Shown here: piece by piece, positions 14,997 through 22,768 of the stretch | Position numbering within the stretch: the stretch's first letter is position 1 | Layout of the letters: every line of letters starts with the position of its first letter | Assembly (NCBI GenBank): GCA_049654905.1 | Contig: JBASIS010000114.1 | Coordinates: 1 to 23,839, forward strand | DNA from: M0108 sp049654905 | GTDB lineage: Bacteria; Pseudomonadota; Gammaproteobacteria; Chromatiales; Chromatiaceae | Reading direction: 5' to 3' | DNA length: 23,839 nt | Notes under the pieces: model-generated | Seen by the model: only the letters and a program-made list of their open reading frames with translations | Told to the model about the DNA's origin: nothing | Databases searched by the model: none | Program-made: the position numbers and the translations under genes

Positions 14997-15872
14997 ATGA
15001 CAAATCGCGTCGTACCGCCTGGCCCAGCAAGCCTGCGCACCAAGCTGGGCGGCTTCATTGCCAATGCCCGCGTGCAGGGCACCATCATCGCCCTGATCAT
15101 AATCAACGCCGTCTTGCTCGGGCTGGAGACTTGGCCCGCCGCCATGGCAGCAGCGGGCGGGCCAATGCTGGCGCTGGATCAAGCGATCCTGAGCGTGTTC
15201 GTGGTGGAGATTGCTCTACGGCTTTATGTGCATCGGGGCGCCTTCTGGCGCGACCCCTGGAGCCTGTTCGATTTCGCCGTCGTCGCCATCGCCCTGGTCC
15301 CGGCAGCCGGGCCGCTCGCCGTGCTGCGCGCCTTGCGCGTCTTGCGCGTGCTGCGGCTACTGACCCTGGTGCCCTCCATGCGGCGCGTGGTGAGCGCCCT
15401 GCTTGGGGCCATCCCGGGGCTCTTTTCCATCGCGTTGCTGCTGGCGATCATCTATTACGTGTTCGCGGTGATCGCCACCAATCTGTTCGCCGCCGCCTAC
15501 CCGGAATGGTTCGGCCACCTGGGGCGCTCGCTCTATACCCTGTTCCAGATCATGACCTTGGAAAGCTGGTCGATGGGCATAGCCCGGCCGGTGATGGAAA
15601 GCTTCCCCTATGCCTGGGCATTTTTCGTGCCTTTCATCCTGGTGGCCACCTTCACCATGCTCAACTTGTTCATCGCCATCATCGTCAACGCCATGCAGAG
15701 CTATAGCGAGACGGAACATCGGGAGACGGTCGCGGCGGTGGCGCAGGTCAGTGAGCATCTCGAAGCGGATCTGCATAGCGAGGTGCAGGCGTTGCGCGAA
15801 GACATCCGAGAACTGAAGGCGCTGTTGTCGCAGGGAGGGCTGGCGCAGACGCCGCGCCCGCCCGGTTCCTGA
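14997..15872 (+). CDS. Voltage-gated sodium channel, NaChBac (BacNav) family
   Basis: This is a 291-residue single-domain ion channel that would assemble as a tetramer in the inner membrane. Segments S1-S3 lie between about 28 and 105. S4 (109-131) has gating arginines every third residue (R111, R114, R117, R120) in RALRVLRVLRLL. S5 spans about 141-166. The pore filter is TLESWSM (187-193), close to TLESWAS of NaChBac and typical of sodium selectivity. S6 (about 210-232) is followed by a hydrophilic helix with heptad character (about 240-278), the coiled coil that stabilises BacNav tetramers. The ATG at 14997 has GTGAGG upstream; an upstream TTG at 14913 was rejected. It stands between pseudogenes, so it may be a survivor of gene decay or a recent arrival. 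Confidence 0.9.
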   Translation: MTNRVVPPGPASLRTKLGGFIANARVQGTIIALIIINAVLLGLETWPAAMAAAGGPMLALDQAILSVFVVEIALRLYVHRGAFWRDPWSLFDFAVVAIALVPAAGPLAVLRALRVLRVLRLLTLVPSMRRVVSALLGAIPGLFSIALLLAIIYYVFAVIATNLFAAAYPEWFGHLGRSLYTLFQIMTLESWSMGIARPVMESFPYAWAFFVPFILVATFTMLNLFIAIIVNAMQSYSETEHRETVAAVAQVSEHLEADLHSEVQALREDIRELKALLSQGGLAQTPRPPGS

Positions 15873-15875
15873 AGG

Positions 15876-16145
15876 CAGGGCATCGAGATTCCCGAGGACC
15901 TGCCGGCGGTGGTGACGGTGACCCTGGCGTTGGGGTGGATAGCCAGTACAAACGCTGGGTGGAAATTGCCTGGCGAAGTTTCAAACCCCAGGCGCGCACG
16001 TCACCGGATGAGGCGGTGGCTTACCAGGCGGTCTTCTATACGCCAGAGGCACGGGATCCGCACCGGCGCTTGCAGCGCGACTTCCATGCCGCGCTGAGCC
16101 TGCTGGATTCACGCCCACGACTACATATACCAGGCCGAGTATTGA
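15876..16145 (+). pseudogene. Frameshifted remnant of an unidentified gene
   Basis: Protein-like sequence occurs in three successive frames. First comes GIEIPEDLPAVVTVTLAL (about 15878-15931). Then DSQYKRWVEIAWRSFKPQAR continues to QRDFHAALSLL (about 15938-16106). Then IHAHDYIYQAEY ends at a TGA at 16145. Two frameshifts, near 15932 and 16106, would join them into one product of about 90 residues. It starts a few bases after the sodium channel gene on the same strand. I do not recognise the family. The first segment may be unrelated to the other two. Confidence 0.4.
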
Positions 16146-16180
16146 ACATATCCCCGCGCCCAGCCTGATTTCAGCCCACC

Positions 16181-17080
16181 TTATCCGTCTTGTCGTTCCG
16201 TCACCAGGAATTCCAGGAAGGTCGTGGCGGTCAGGCTCAAGTGCTTGCCTTGCAGATGCACGGCATGCCACATCCCGCGGAGTGGTAAGCCCGCCACGTC
16301 CAGCATCGCGATACGACCAATTTCCACCTCCAGGGACATGCTACTCATGGACTGAACCGACACGCCTAGCCCCGCCATAACAGCCTGCTTGATCGCCTCG
16401 CTGGACCCCAGTTCCATGTAGGTGTTGGCCAAGATGCCCCGCTCGGTCAGCAGGCGCTCGGTCGTCAATCGTGTGCCGGAGCCCGGCTCGCGCATCAGAA
16501 AACGTTCCGCGGCGAATTGCTCCAGCGGAATCCCGCGTTCGCGTGCTAGGGGGTGGTCAGGGTGGGCAATCGGCACCAGGACATTCTCCAGGAAGGGATG
16601 GACACTCAGGGACAGGTCTCCCGGCACCTGGCCCATGACCACGAAATCGTCTTCGTTGGCGATGAGGCGCTCGATCACTCGTTCCCGGTTGGTCACCTTG
16701 AGGAGGGGCTTGACATCTGGGTGCTCGCGGAGAAAGCGGCCCAGAAAATCCGGCAGGAAGAATTTCGCCGAACTCACGGCGCCGATGCGCAGCGGACCGG
16801 CCACCCGGCCCTTCATGTCGGCCAGGGTGCCAGCAAGCTGCTTGAGCTGGCCCGCTACCTCGCGGGACGTGGCGTAAACCTCCTCGCCAGCGTGGGTGAG
16901 AAAGAGTTTCTTGCCGACCTGCTCTATGAGCGGCATGCCGATGCTGTCCCCCAGGCGCTTGATCTGGATGGAGACCGCCGGCTGGGTCAGATGCAGTTCT
17001 TCCGCCGCGCGCGTGAAGCTACGGTGCCGCGCCACGGCCTCGAACAGGCGCATCTGTTGCAGAGTCCAGTGATGGATCAT
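16181..17080 (-). CDS. cbbR: LysR-type RuBisCO operon transcriptional regulator CbbR
   Basis: CbbR activates the Calvin-cycle operon in response to metabolites such as RuBP, phosphoenolpyruvate or NADPH, depending on species. The 299-residue protein has an N-terminal winged helix-turn-helix, with RLFEAVARHRSFTRAAEELH and LTQPAVSIQIKRL (about 10-45). The effector-binding domain starts near 90 (GPLRIGAVSSAKFFLPDFLG). It is divergent from cbbL, the classical cbbR-cbbLS arrangement, and that position makes the CbbR call strong. The ATG at 17080 places the helix-turn-helix at the usual distance; a TTG two codons upstream is less likely. The intergenic region is strikingly AT-rich and holds a probable operator. 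Confidence 0.93.
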   Translation of the reverse strand: MIHHWTLQQMRLFEAVARHRSFTRAAEELHLTQPAVSIQIKRLGDSIGMPLIEQVGKKLFLTHAGEEVYATSREVAGQLKQLAGTLADMKGRVAGPLRIGAVSSAKFFLPDFLGRFLREHPDVKPLLKVTNRERVIERLIANEDDFVVMGQVPGDLSLSVHPFLENVLVPIAHPDHPLARERGIPLEQFAAERFLMREPGSGTRLTTERLLTERGILANTYMELGSSEAIKQAVMAGLGVSVQSMSSMSLEVEIGRIAMLDVAGLPLRGMWHAVHLQGKHLSLTATTFLEFLVTERQDG

Positions 17081-17104
17081 ATACAAGAGTAAATGGTTCT
17101 AATA

Positions 17105-17127
17105 TATAAACACTATTGTTATTTATA
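17105..17127. promoter_or_regulatory. Probable CbbR operator in the cbbR-cbbL intergenic region
   Basis: TATAAA and TTTATA form an inverted repeat separated by 11 bases, as LysR-type sites (T-N11-A) require. An overlapping TTA-N8-TTA at 17119-17132 resembles the TNA-N7/8-TNA motif described for CbbR. The surrounding 17085-17145 is very AT-rich in a GC-rich genome. The repeat lies 25-47 bases before cbbR and about 110 bases before cbbL. I could not place a convincing -35/-10 pair for cbbL. Confidence 0.5.
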
Positions 17128-17236
17128 GATTATTTGCCCTAAAGTTTACCAGGTCGTTCACTGATGCCTGTTTTTTGCCCAAGGGCGAGGACCGGCGCGG
17201 GCGACCTACCGATCCACTGACTCTATGGAGCGAACC

Positions 17237-18658
17237 ATGGCCGTAAAGACCTACAACGCTGGCGTAAAGGAATACCGCCAGACTTACTGGACCCCAGACT
17301 ATACCCCGCTGGATACCGACATCCTTGCCTGCTTCAAGGTCACCCCGCAACCGGGTGTGCCGCGGGAGGAAGTCGCCGCCGCCGTGGCCGCCGAGTCCTC
17401 CACGGGCACCTGGACCACGGTATGGACCGATCTGCTGACCGACCTGGATTACTACAAGGGCCGCGCCTATCGTATCGAAGACGTGCCCGGCGACGATACC
17501 TGCTTCTACGCCTTCGTGGCCTACCCGATCGACCTGTTCGAAGAAGGCTCCGTGGTCAACGTGCTGACCTCGCTGGTCGGCAACGTGTTCGGCTTCAAGG
17601 CGCTGCGCGCCCTGCGTCTGGAAGACATCCGCTTCCCGATCGCCTACGTCAAGACCTGTGGTGGCCCGCCCGCCGGTATCCAGGTCGAGCGCGACCGCAT
17701 GAACAAGTATGGCCGTCCCCTGCTGGGCTGCACCATCAAGCCAAAGCTGGGTCTGTCCGCCAAGAACTACGGCCGTGCCGTGTACGAGTGCCTGCGCGGC
17801 GGTCTGGACTTCACCAAGGACGACGAGAACGTCAACAGTCAGCCCTTCATGCGTTGGCGTGACCGTTTCTCCTTCGTGCACGAAGCGACCCTGAAGGCGC
17901 AGCGCGAGACCGGCGAGCGCAAGGGCCACTACCTGAACGTCACCGCTCCTACCCCGGAAGAGATGTACAAGCGGGCCGAGTTCGCCAAGGAAATCGGCGC
18001 ACCCATCATCATGCACGACTACCTGACTGGCGGCCTGACCGCCAACACGGGTCTGGCCAACTGGTGTCGCGACAACGGCATGCTGCTGCACATCCACCGC
18101 GCCATGCACGCCGTGCTCGACCGCAACCCGCACCACGGTATCCACTTCCGCGTGCTGACCAAGGTGCTGCGTCTGTCGGGTGGCGATCACCTGCACTCCG
18201 GTACCGTCGTCGGCAAGCTGGAAGGCGACCGCGAAGCGACCCTGGGCTGGATCGACACCATGCGTGACAAGTTCATCAAGGAAGACCGTAGCCGCGGCCT
18301 CTTCTTCGATCAGGACTGGGGTTCCATGCCCGGCGTGATCCCGGTTGCGTCCGGTGGTATCCACGTGTGGCACATGCCCGCGCTGGTCAATATCTTCGGT
18401 GACGACTCCGTGCTGCAGTTCGGTGGCGGCACGCTCGGCCACCCCTGGGGCAACGCCGCCGGCGCCGCCGCCAACCGCGTTGCGCTGGAAGCCTGCGTGG
18501 AAGCCCGCAACCAGGGCCGCACCCTGGAAAAAGAAGGCAAGGAAATCCTGACCGCTGCCGCCGCGCACAGCCCGGAACTGAAGATCGCCATGGAAACCTG
18601 GAAAGAGATCAAGTTCGAGTTTGACACCGTGGACAAGCTGGACGTGGCCCACAAGTAA
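17237..18658 (+). CDS. cbbL: Ribulose-1,5-bisphosphate carboxylase/oxygenase large subunit, form IA
   Basis: CbbL holds the catalytic site that adds CO2 to ribulose bisphosphate in the Calvin cycle. The 473-residue protein starts MAVKTYNAGVKEYRQTYW, as proteobacterial form IA enzymes do. Key residues are visible: Lys168 in GCTIKPKLGL, the carbamylated Lys194 in GGLDFTKDDENVNSQPF, and loop-6 Lys327 in SGTVVGKLEGD. The ATG at 17237 is preceded at the right distance by GGAG; an ATG at 17225 lies within that leader and adds four residues. It is followed by cbbS 83 bases downstream and belongs to cbbLSQO. Form IA with cbbQO downstream matches the carboxysome-independent type; no carboxysome genes are present here. 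Confidence 0.98.
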   Translation: MAVKTYNAGVKEYRQTYWTPDYTPLDTDILACFKVTPQPGVPREEVAAAVAAESSTGTWTTVWTDLLTDLDYYKGRAYRIEDVPGDDTCFYAFVAYPIDLFEEGSVVNVLTSLVGNVFGFKALRALRLEDIRFPIAYVKTCGGPPAGIQVERDRMNKYGRPLLGCTIKPKLGLSAKNYGRAVYECLRGGLDFTKDDENVNSQPFMRWRDRFSFVHEATLKAQRETGERKGHYLNVTAPTPEEMYKRAEFAKEIGAPIIMHDYLTGGLTANTGLANWCRDNGMLLHIHRAMHAVLDRNPHHGIHFRVLTKVLRLSGGDHLHSGTVVGKLEGDREATLGWIDTMRDKFIKEDRSRGLFFDQDWGSMPGVIPVASGGIHVWHMPALVNIFGDDSVLQFGGGTLGHPWGNAAGAAANRVALEACVEARNQGRTLEKEGKEILTAAAAHSPELKIAMETWKEIKFEFDTVDKLDVAHK

Positions 18659-18687
18659 ACCCAAGGGTTTGACGCTAGGACATCTCA

Positions 18688-18704
18688 GGCGCGCGGCGCG
18701 CGCC
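18688..18704 (+). repeat. GC hairpin in the cbbL-cbbS spacer
   Basis: A 17-base palindrome with arms GGCGCGCG and CGCGCGCC around one central base lies between the two RuBisCO genes. In RNA it would form a strong small hairpin with no T-run. It may protect the cbbL message or tune the large-to-small subunit ratio. The structure is seen; the role is inferred. Confidence 0.5.
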
Positions 18705-18741
18705 ATCCGGGTCACAGATAAACAATTGAAGAGGAAATATC

Positions 18742-19098
18742 ATGTCTGAAGTTTTGGATTACCAAAGCCGCTTGAGCGATCCCGCCAGCCGCAAGTTCGA
18801 GACCTTCTCTTACCTCCCGGCCATGGACGCGGCCGGCATCAAGAAGCAGGTCGAGTACCTGGTAAAGAAGGGCTGGAACCCGTCCATCGAGCACATCGAG
18901 CCTGAATACCTGATGGACTCCTACTGGTACATGTGGAAGCTACCCATGTTCGGCGAAACCGACGTCGATGTGGTACTCGCCGAGGCCGAGGCCTGCCACA
19001 AGGCCAACCCCAACAACCATGTGCGTCTGGTCGGCTACGACAACTTTAAGCAGTCGCAGGGCGCGGCCATGGTCATCTTCCGCGGCAAGACGGTCTGA
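18742..19098 (+). CDS. cbbS: Ribulose-1,5-bisphosphate carboxylase small subunit, form IA
   Basis: CbbS completes the L8S8 hexadecamer of form I RuBisCO. The 118-residue protein has the expected landmarks: KFETFSYLPAMDAAGIKKQV, LVKKGWNPSIEHIEPEYLMD, SYWYMWKLPMFGETDVDVVL, and the C-terminal VRLVGYDNFKQSQGAAMVIF. The ATG is preceded by AAGAGGAAAT, a good ribosome binding site. Length fits form IA small subunits, which lack the carboxysomal and plant insertions. Two strong hairpins follow it before cbbQ. Confidence 0.98.
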   Translation: MSEVLDYQSRLSDPASRKFETFSYLPAMDAAGIKKQVEYLVKKGWNPSIEHIEPEYLMDSYWYMWKLPMFGETDVDVVLAEAEACHKANPNNHVRLVGYDNFKQSQGAAMVIFRGKTV

Positions 19099-19118
19099 TT
19101 CGCGCATCAACCGAAGTA

Positions 19119-19139
19119 CCGGCCCCTGGCGGGGGCCGG
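19119..19139 (+). repeat. Strong hairpin after cbbS
   Basis: CCGGCCCC and GGGGCCGG are perfect eight-base arms around the loop TGGCG, beginning 21 bases after the cbbS stop. There is no T-run, so it is not a classical intrinsic terminator. It could block 3' exonucleases and stabilise the cbbLS message, or cause partial termination. Confidence 0.55.
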
Positions 19140-19191
19140 GTAGGGTGTGCCGTGCGCACCCATTCAAGACGGTGCGCACGGCGCACCCTAC
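19140..19191. repeat. Long inverted repeat (REP-like) directly before the cbbQ ribosome binding site
   Basis: Two 21-base arms (19140-19160 and 19171-19191) around the loop CATTCAAGAC are complementary except for one T/C difference, which becomes a G-U pair in RNA. The core GTGCGCACGGCGCACCCTAC resembles a repeat that I recall as common in purple sulfur and other proteobacterial genomes. The stem ends immediately before GGAGG of cbbQ, so folding could limit ribosome access. Confidence 0.6.
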
Positions 19192-19201
19192 GGAGGACGC
19201 A

Positions 19202-20005
19202 ATGAGCAACATTGTCGATCAATACCGCATCGGCCTGGAACCCTACTACCGTGCCGTCGCCGACGAAGTGGAACTGTTCGAGGCCGCCTATTCCGTCCGC
19301 ATGCCGATGATGCTGAAGGGCCCAACCGGCTGCGGCAAGACCCGCTTCGTCGAATACATGGCCTACAGGCTCGGCAAGCCGCTGATTACCGTGGCCTGCA
19401 ATGAAGACATGACCGCCAGCGACCTGGTTGGTCGCTTCCTGCTTTCCGCCCAGGGCACCGAATGGCAGGATGGCCCGCTAGCCATCGGCGCGCGCTTTGG
19501 GGCCGTCGTGTATCTCGATGAAGTGGTCGAGGCGCGCCAGGACACCACCGTGGTGATCCACCCCTTGACCGACAACCGCCGGGTACTGCCGCTGGAGAAG
19601 AAGGGCGAACTGGTCCATGCCCACCCCGATTTCCAGATTGTGATTTCCTACAACCCCGGCTACCAGAGCCTGATGAAGGATCTGAAACAATCCACCAAGC
19701 AGCGCTTTGGGGGGCTGGACTTCACCTATCCCGAGCACGCCATCGAAACGGAAATCGTCGTGCACGAATCCGGTGCTTCCGCCGAAGTGGCCGGCAAGCT
19801 GGTGTCGATCGCCGAGCGTTCGCGAAACCTCAAGGGCCACGGCCTGGACGAAGGCCTCTCCACCCGTATGCTGATCTACGCCGGCAGCCTGATCGCCAAG
19901 GGGGTGAAACCCGAGGCCGCCTGCCGCGTCGCGCTGGTGCGCCCGATCACCGACGATCCGGATATGCGCGACGCCCTGGATGCGGCGGTCACCACCTTCT
20001 TCTGA
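19202..20005 (+). CDS. cbbQ: RuBisCO activase AAA+ subunit CbbQ
   Basis: CbbQ is a MoxR-type AAA+ ATPase that, as a hexamer with one CbbO, removes inhibitory sugar phosphates from form I RuBisCO. The 267-residue protein has Walker A GPTGCGKT (40-47), Walker B AVVYLDE (101-107), and the MoxR-family stretch FQIVISYNPGYQSLMKDLKQ. It starts at an ATG with GGAGG seven bases upstream. Related proteins NirQ and NorQ serve denitrification enzymes, but the position between cbbS and cbbO settles CbbQ. A 103-base spacer with two hairpins separates it from cbbS, which may keep its level below RuBisCO. Confidence 0.96.
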   Translation: MSNIVDQYRIGLEPYYRAVADEVELFEAAYSVRMPMMLKGPTGCGKTRFVEYMAYRLGKPLITVACNEDMTASDLVGRFLLSAQGTEWQDGPLAIGARFGAVVYLDEVVEARQDTTVVIHPLTDNRRVLPLEKKGELVHAHPDFQIVISYNPGYQSLMKDLKQSTKQRFGGLDFTYPEHAIETEIVVHESGASAEVAGKLVSIAERSRNLKGHGLDEGLSTRMLIYAGSLIAKGVKPEAACRVALVRPITDDPDMRDALDAAVTTFF

Positions 20006-20019
20006 GGATGCACCCCGTA

Positions 20020-20096
20020 TAGCCCGGATGCAGTCTTAGCGAAATCCGGGAATGCGGAGCACGCCTCCTGAATTCCGCCGCGCCACATCCGGGTTA
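20020..20096. repeat. REP-like palindromic element in the cbbQ-cbbO spacer
   Basis: TAGCCCGGATG (20020-20030) and CATCCGGGTTA (20086-20096) are inverted copies differing at one base. Inside are AATCCGGGAATGCGG and a partly matching ACGCCTCCTGAATTCCG. The ends and layout resemble dispersed elements with AGCCCGGAT termini that I recall from gammaproteobacterial genomes. It fills most of the spacer and ends 23 bases before cbbO. Copies elsewhere in the genome would confirm it. Confidence 0.55.
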
Positions 20097-20119
20097 GATG
20101 ACGCCAACCGAGGTTAACC

Positions 20120-22462
20120 ATGTCGATCAATCTCGCTGATTACGCCGAACTGCTGGAGAATCTGTCGCCCCACAGCCAGGAGATGTTGCACGCCAACTGG
20201 CACGAGGCCACCAAGGTATTCTCGCCGCGCGGTCTGGACAATTATCTGAAGGGCGCGTCCGCCATCCGCGGACTCGGCAAGGCCGACTCGCTGGTCGAGA
20301 CATGGATCACGGAAGCCCCGCAAGTGGCCAAGGAGGTCGGCGAGGACGTGATCGGCGATCTCGCCACGGCTTCCCTTGCGCTCGCCTCCAGGACCTCCGG
20401 CGCGGTGATCGAACTGCTGCTCGCCACCTCGCCCACCGCCGCCAACCGGCTGGGCGACGCCCAGCTTTTCCTCAATTATCTGCAATTCATCAACACTCTG
20501 ATCGCGCAGGCGCCGCGCGGGGTGCGTCCCATGCTCGACAAGCTGGAAGTGCTGTTCCAGCAACTGACCCTGGGTGGTCTGCGGCGCTGGGCCCTGTGGG
20601 GCGCCCACGCCCACCGCACCCACTACGAAGAGCAGATCAAGTACTTCAGCCTCGACTCCAAAGAGTCGCTGGCGATGCTTCAAAAAGAGCGCAAGGGCAC
20701 CCTGCTGGTTGACGTACAGCGGCGCATCAATATGTATCTGCGTGCCTTGTGGGCCCGCGATTTCTTCATGCGCCCCACGGCGGGCGACTTCGAGACCCGC
20801 GAGGGCTACCGGCCCTACATCGAGGACTACCTGCTGCATCTGCCCGATGCCCTCGACGATTTCGCCCCGGAGGGCCAAGCGCCGGTTTCTGGTCTGGAAC
20901 TGTACCGCGCCACCGCCGCCCATTGCGCCGCCCATCTGGTCGAAACCCGGCGGCCCATCTCCGCCGAAGCCTTGAACCCCCTGCAGATGGTGGTGATTGC
21001 GGTCATCGAAGACGCCCGCGTCGAAACCCTGTCGATCCGCCGCTTCCCGGGTCTCAAGCAACTCTGGAGCAGGCTGCACACCGCCACGCCGGAGATGAAC
21101 AAGAGCGTGGGCGACTACCTCGATCGCCTGGCGCGCGCCCTGCTCGACGACGGTTATCAGGATAGCGACCCCTGGATAATCGAAAGCCGCGCCCTGTTCG
21201 CCCTGGCCCAGGACCGGCTGGAGGACAACCACACCAGCTGGGACATCGGCGTTACGTTGGCGCCCAGCCTCGCGCGCAAGCAGATCCCCTTCAATCCGCG
21301 CACCGATCTGCTCACCGCTCCCTATCGCGATGACAATCGCTATTTCTGGGAATTCGAGGAATTTGATTTCCACAAGGCCGCCAACGCCGGCTACGAGTCC
21401 ATCAAGCAGGTGCGCAAATACGTCAGCGCGATCGAGATGGCTAACGAGGTCGATATCGAAACCGCCGGCGACGATGCCGAGGAAATCTGGGTACTGAACA
21501 CGGAGTTGTTTCCCTACGAGGACATGGGCAAGAGCTTCAACGAACTGGAAGGTAAGGAACCGGTGTCCGACCCGTACCACTATTCCGAGTGGGATTATCA
21601 GATTCAGTTGGAGCGCCCGGCCTGGGCCACCGTGCTGGAAAAACGCGCCAAGGCCGGCGATTTGCAGGTCATCGACGCCATTACCACCCAATACAAGCGC
21701 GAGATTCACCGCATGAAGTTCCTGCTTGATGCCATGCAGCCCCAGGGCGTGCAGCGGATTCGCAGGCTGGAGGACGGTGACGAAATCGACATCAACGCGG
21801 CCATTGGCAGCTTAATCGACATCCGCCTGGGCAATCAGCCAGATCCGCGCATCATGATGCGCAGCGTGCGCAAGACCCGCGATTTCTCGATCCTGGTGCT
21901 GCTGGATTTATCCGAATCGACCAATGAAAAGGTCCAAGACCAGGAATATTCGGTACGCGAACTGACCCAGCAAGCCTGCGTGCTATTGGCCGACGCCATC
22001 AACAAGGTCGGCGACCCCTTCGCGATTCATGGCTTTTGCTCGGATGGACGCCACGACGTTGAGTACTACCGTTTCAAGGACTTCGACCAGCACTGGGACG
22101 AGACACCCAAGTCCCGGTTGGCGGGCATGACCGGGCAACTCTCCACCCGCATGGGCGCGGCCATCCGCCATGCCGGCCACCACCTGCAACTTCAGCGCTC
22201 GGCCAAGAAGTTGCTCATCGTCATCACCGACGGCGAACCGGCGGACGTGGACGTGCGCGATCCGCAGTATCTGCGCTACGACACCAAGAAGGCGGTGGAG
22301 GAAGTCGCCAAGCTGGGTGTCGTCACTTACTGCATGAGCCTGGACCCGCGCGCGGATAATTACGTCTCACGGATTTTTGGGCAGAACAACTACATGGTCG
22401 TGGATCATGTGCAGCGACTGCCCGAAAAGCTGCCGCTGCTCTATGCCGGCCTCACCCGATAG
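20120..22462 (+). CDS. cbbO: RuBisCO activase adaptor CbbO (von Willebrand A domain protein)
   Basis: CbbO is the adaptor that recruits the CbbQ ring to inhibited RuBisCO and is required for activase action. The 780-residue protein has a long, mainly helical N-terminal region (about 1-580) and a C-terminal VWA domain. The MIDAS motif DLSES (Asp596-Ser600) is in ILVLLDLSESTNE, with Asp704 in VITDGEPADVD. VWA metal binding is needed for RuBisCO docking in characterised CbbO. AGG six bases upstream supports the ATG at 20120. NorD is a paralogue, but the operon context fixes the name. The next gene starts nine bases after its stop. Confidence 0.96.
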   Translation: MSINLADYAELLENLSPHSQEMLHANWHEATKVFSPRGLDNYLKGASAIRGLGKADSLVETWITEAPQVAKEVGEDVIGDLATASLALASRTSGAVIELLLATSPTAANRLGDAQLFLNYLQFINTLIAQAPRGVRPMLDKLEVLFQQLTLGGLRRWALWGAHAHRTHYEEQIKYFSLDSKESLAMLQKERKGTLLVDVQRRINMYLRALWARDFFMRPTAGDFETREGYRPYIEDYLLHLPDALDDFAPEGQAPVSGLELYRATAAHCAAHLVETRRPISAEALNPLQMVVIAVIEDARVETLSIRRFPGLKQLWSRLHTATPEMNKSVGDYLDRLARALLDDGYQDSDPWIIESRALFALAQDRLEDNHTSWDIGVTLAPSLARKQIPFNPRTDLLTAPYRDDNRYFWEFEEFDFHKAANAGYESIKQVRKYVSAIEMANEVDIETAGDDAEEIWVLNTELFPYEDMGKSFNELEGKEPVSDPYHYSEWDYQIQLERPAWATVLEKRAKAGDLQVIDAITTQYKREIHRMKFLLDAMQPQGVQRIRRLEDGDEIDINAAIGSLIDIRLGNQPDPRIMMRSVRKTRDFSILVLLDLSESTNEKVQDQEYSVRELTQQACVLLADAINKVGDPFAIHGFCSDGRHDVEYYRFKDFDQHWDETPKSRLAGMTGQLSTRMGAAIRHAGHHLQLQRSAKKLLIVITDGEPADVDVRDPQYLRYDTKKAVEEVAKLGVVTYCMSLDPRADNYVSRIFGQNNYMVVDHVQRLPEKLPLLYAGLTR

Positions 22463-22471
22463 GAACGGACT

Positions 22472-22768
22472 ATGGAAAACCTCTACGCAGGCCTCGACAA
22501 CGACCATCACGGCATAACCCAGTTGGGCCGGATTGTGCTGGACGGTTGGCTGTTCGGTTTTATCCCGGAAACGGAAGATTGCCGGGGCTGGGATATCGGT
22601 CGTATGCAGGGCCTGATGGAACGGGTGCAAGATGAATGGGACAAGGTCGGCAACCTGCCCAGCCGCCTGCCCCCGGAACTGCAACAACGCCACGCCGAAC
22701 TCTACGACCGGGTCATCCAGTCCGCGCGGCGAAAGGGTTGGGACCCGGAATTGGCCGACAACGAATAG
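22472..22768 (+). CDS. Small conserved-looking protein at the end of the cbb operon, function unknown
   Basis: This is a 98-residue acidic, soluble protein with many tryptophans and aromatic residues: MENLYAGLDNDHHGITQLGR, VLDGWLFGFIPETEDCRGWD, and near the end SARRKGWDPELADNE. There is no signal peptide, membrane segment or known catalytic motif. It starts nine bases after the cbbO stop with AGGA as ribosome binding site, so it is almost certainly translated from the cbb message. It is the last gene before convergent parC. I do not recognise a characterised family. Its place suggests a role with CbbQO or RuBisCO, for example an assembly or activity modulator, but this is inference only. Confidence 0.82.
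   Translation: MENLYAGLDNDHHGITQLGRIVLDGWLFGFIPETEDCRGWDIGRMQGLMERVQDEWDKVGNLPSRLPPELQQRHAELYDRVIQSARRKGWDPELADNE

Noticed and set aside
17123..18715. A 530-codon minus-strand frame opposite cbbL
   Set aside because: Antisense shadow; cbbL has every catalytic residue and strong codon bias, which generates such frames.
20114..21709. A 531-codon minus-strand frame opposite cbbO
   Set aside because: Antisense shadow of cbbO; the product has no recognisable domain.
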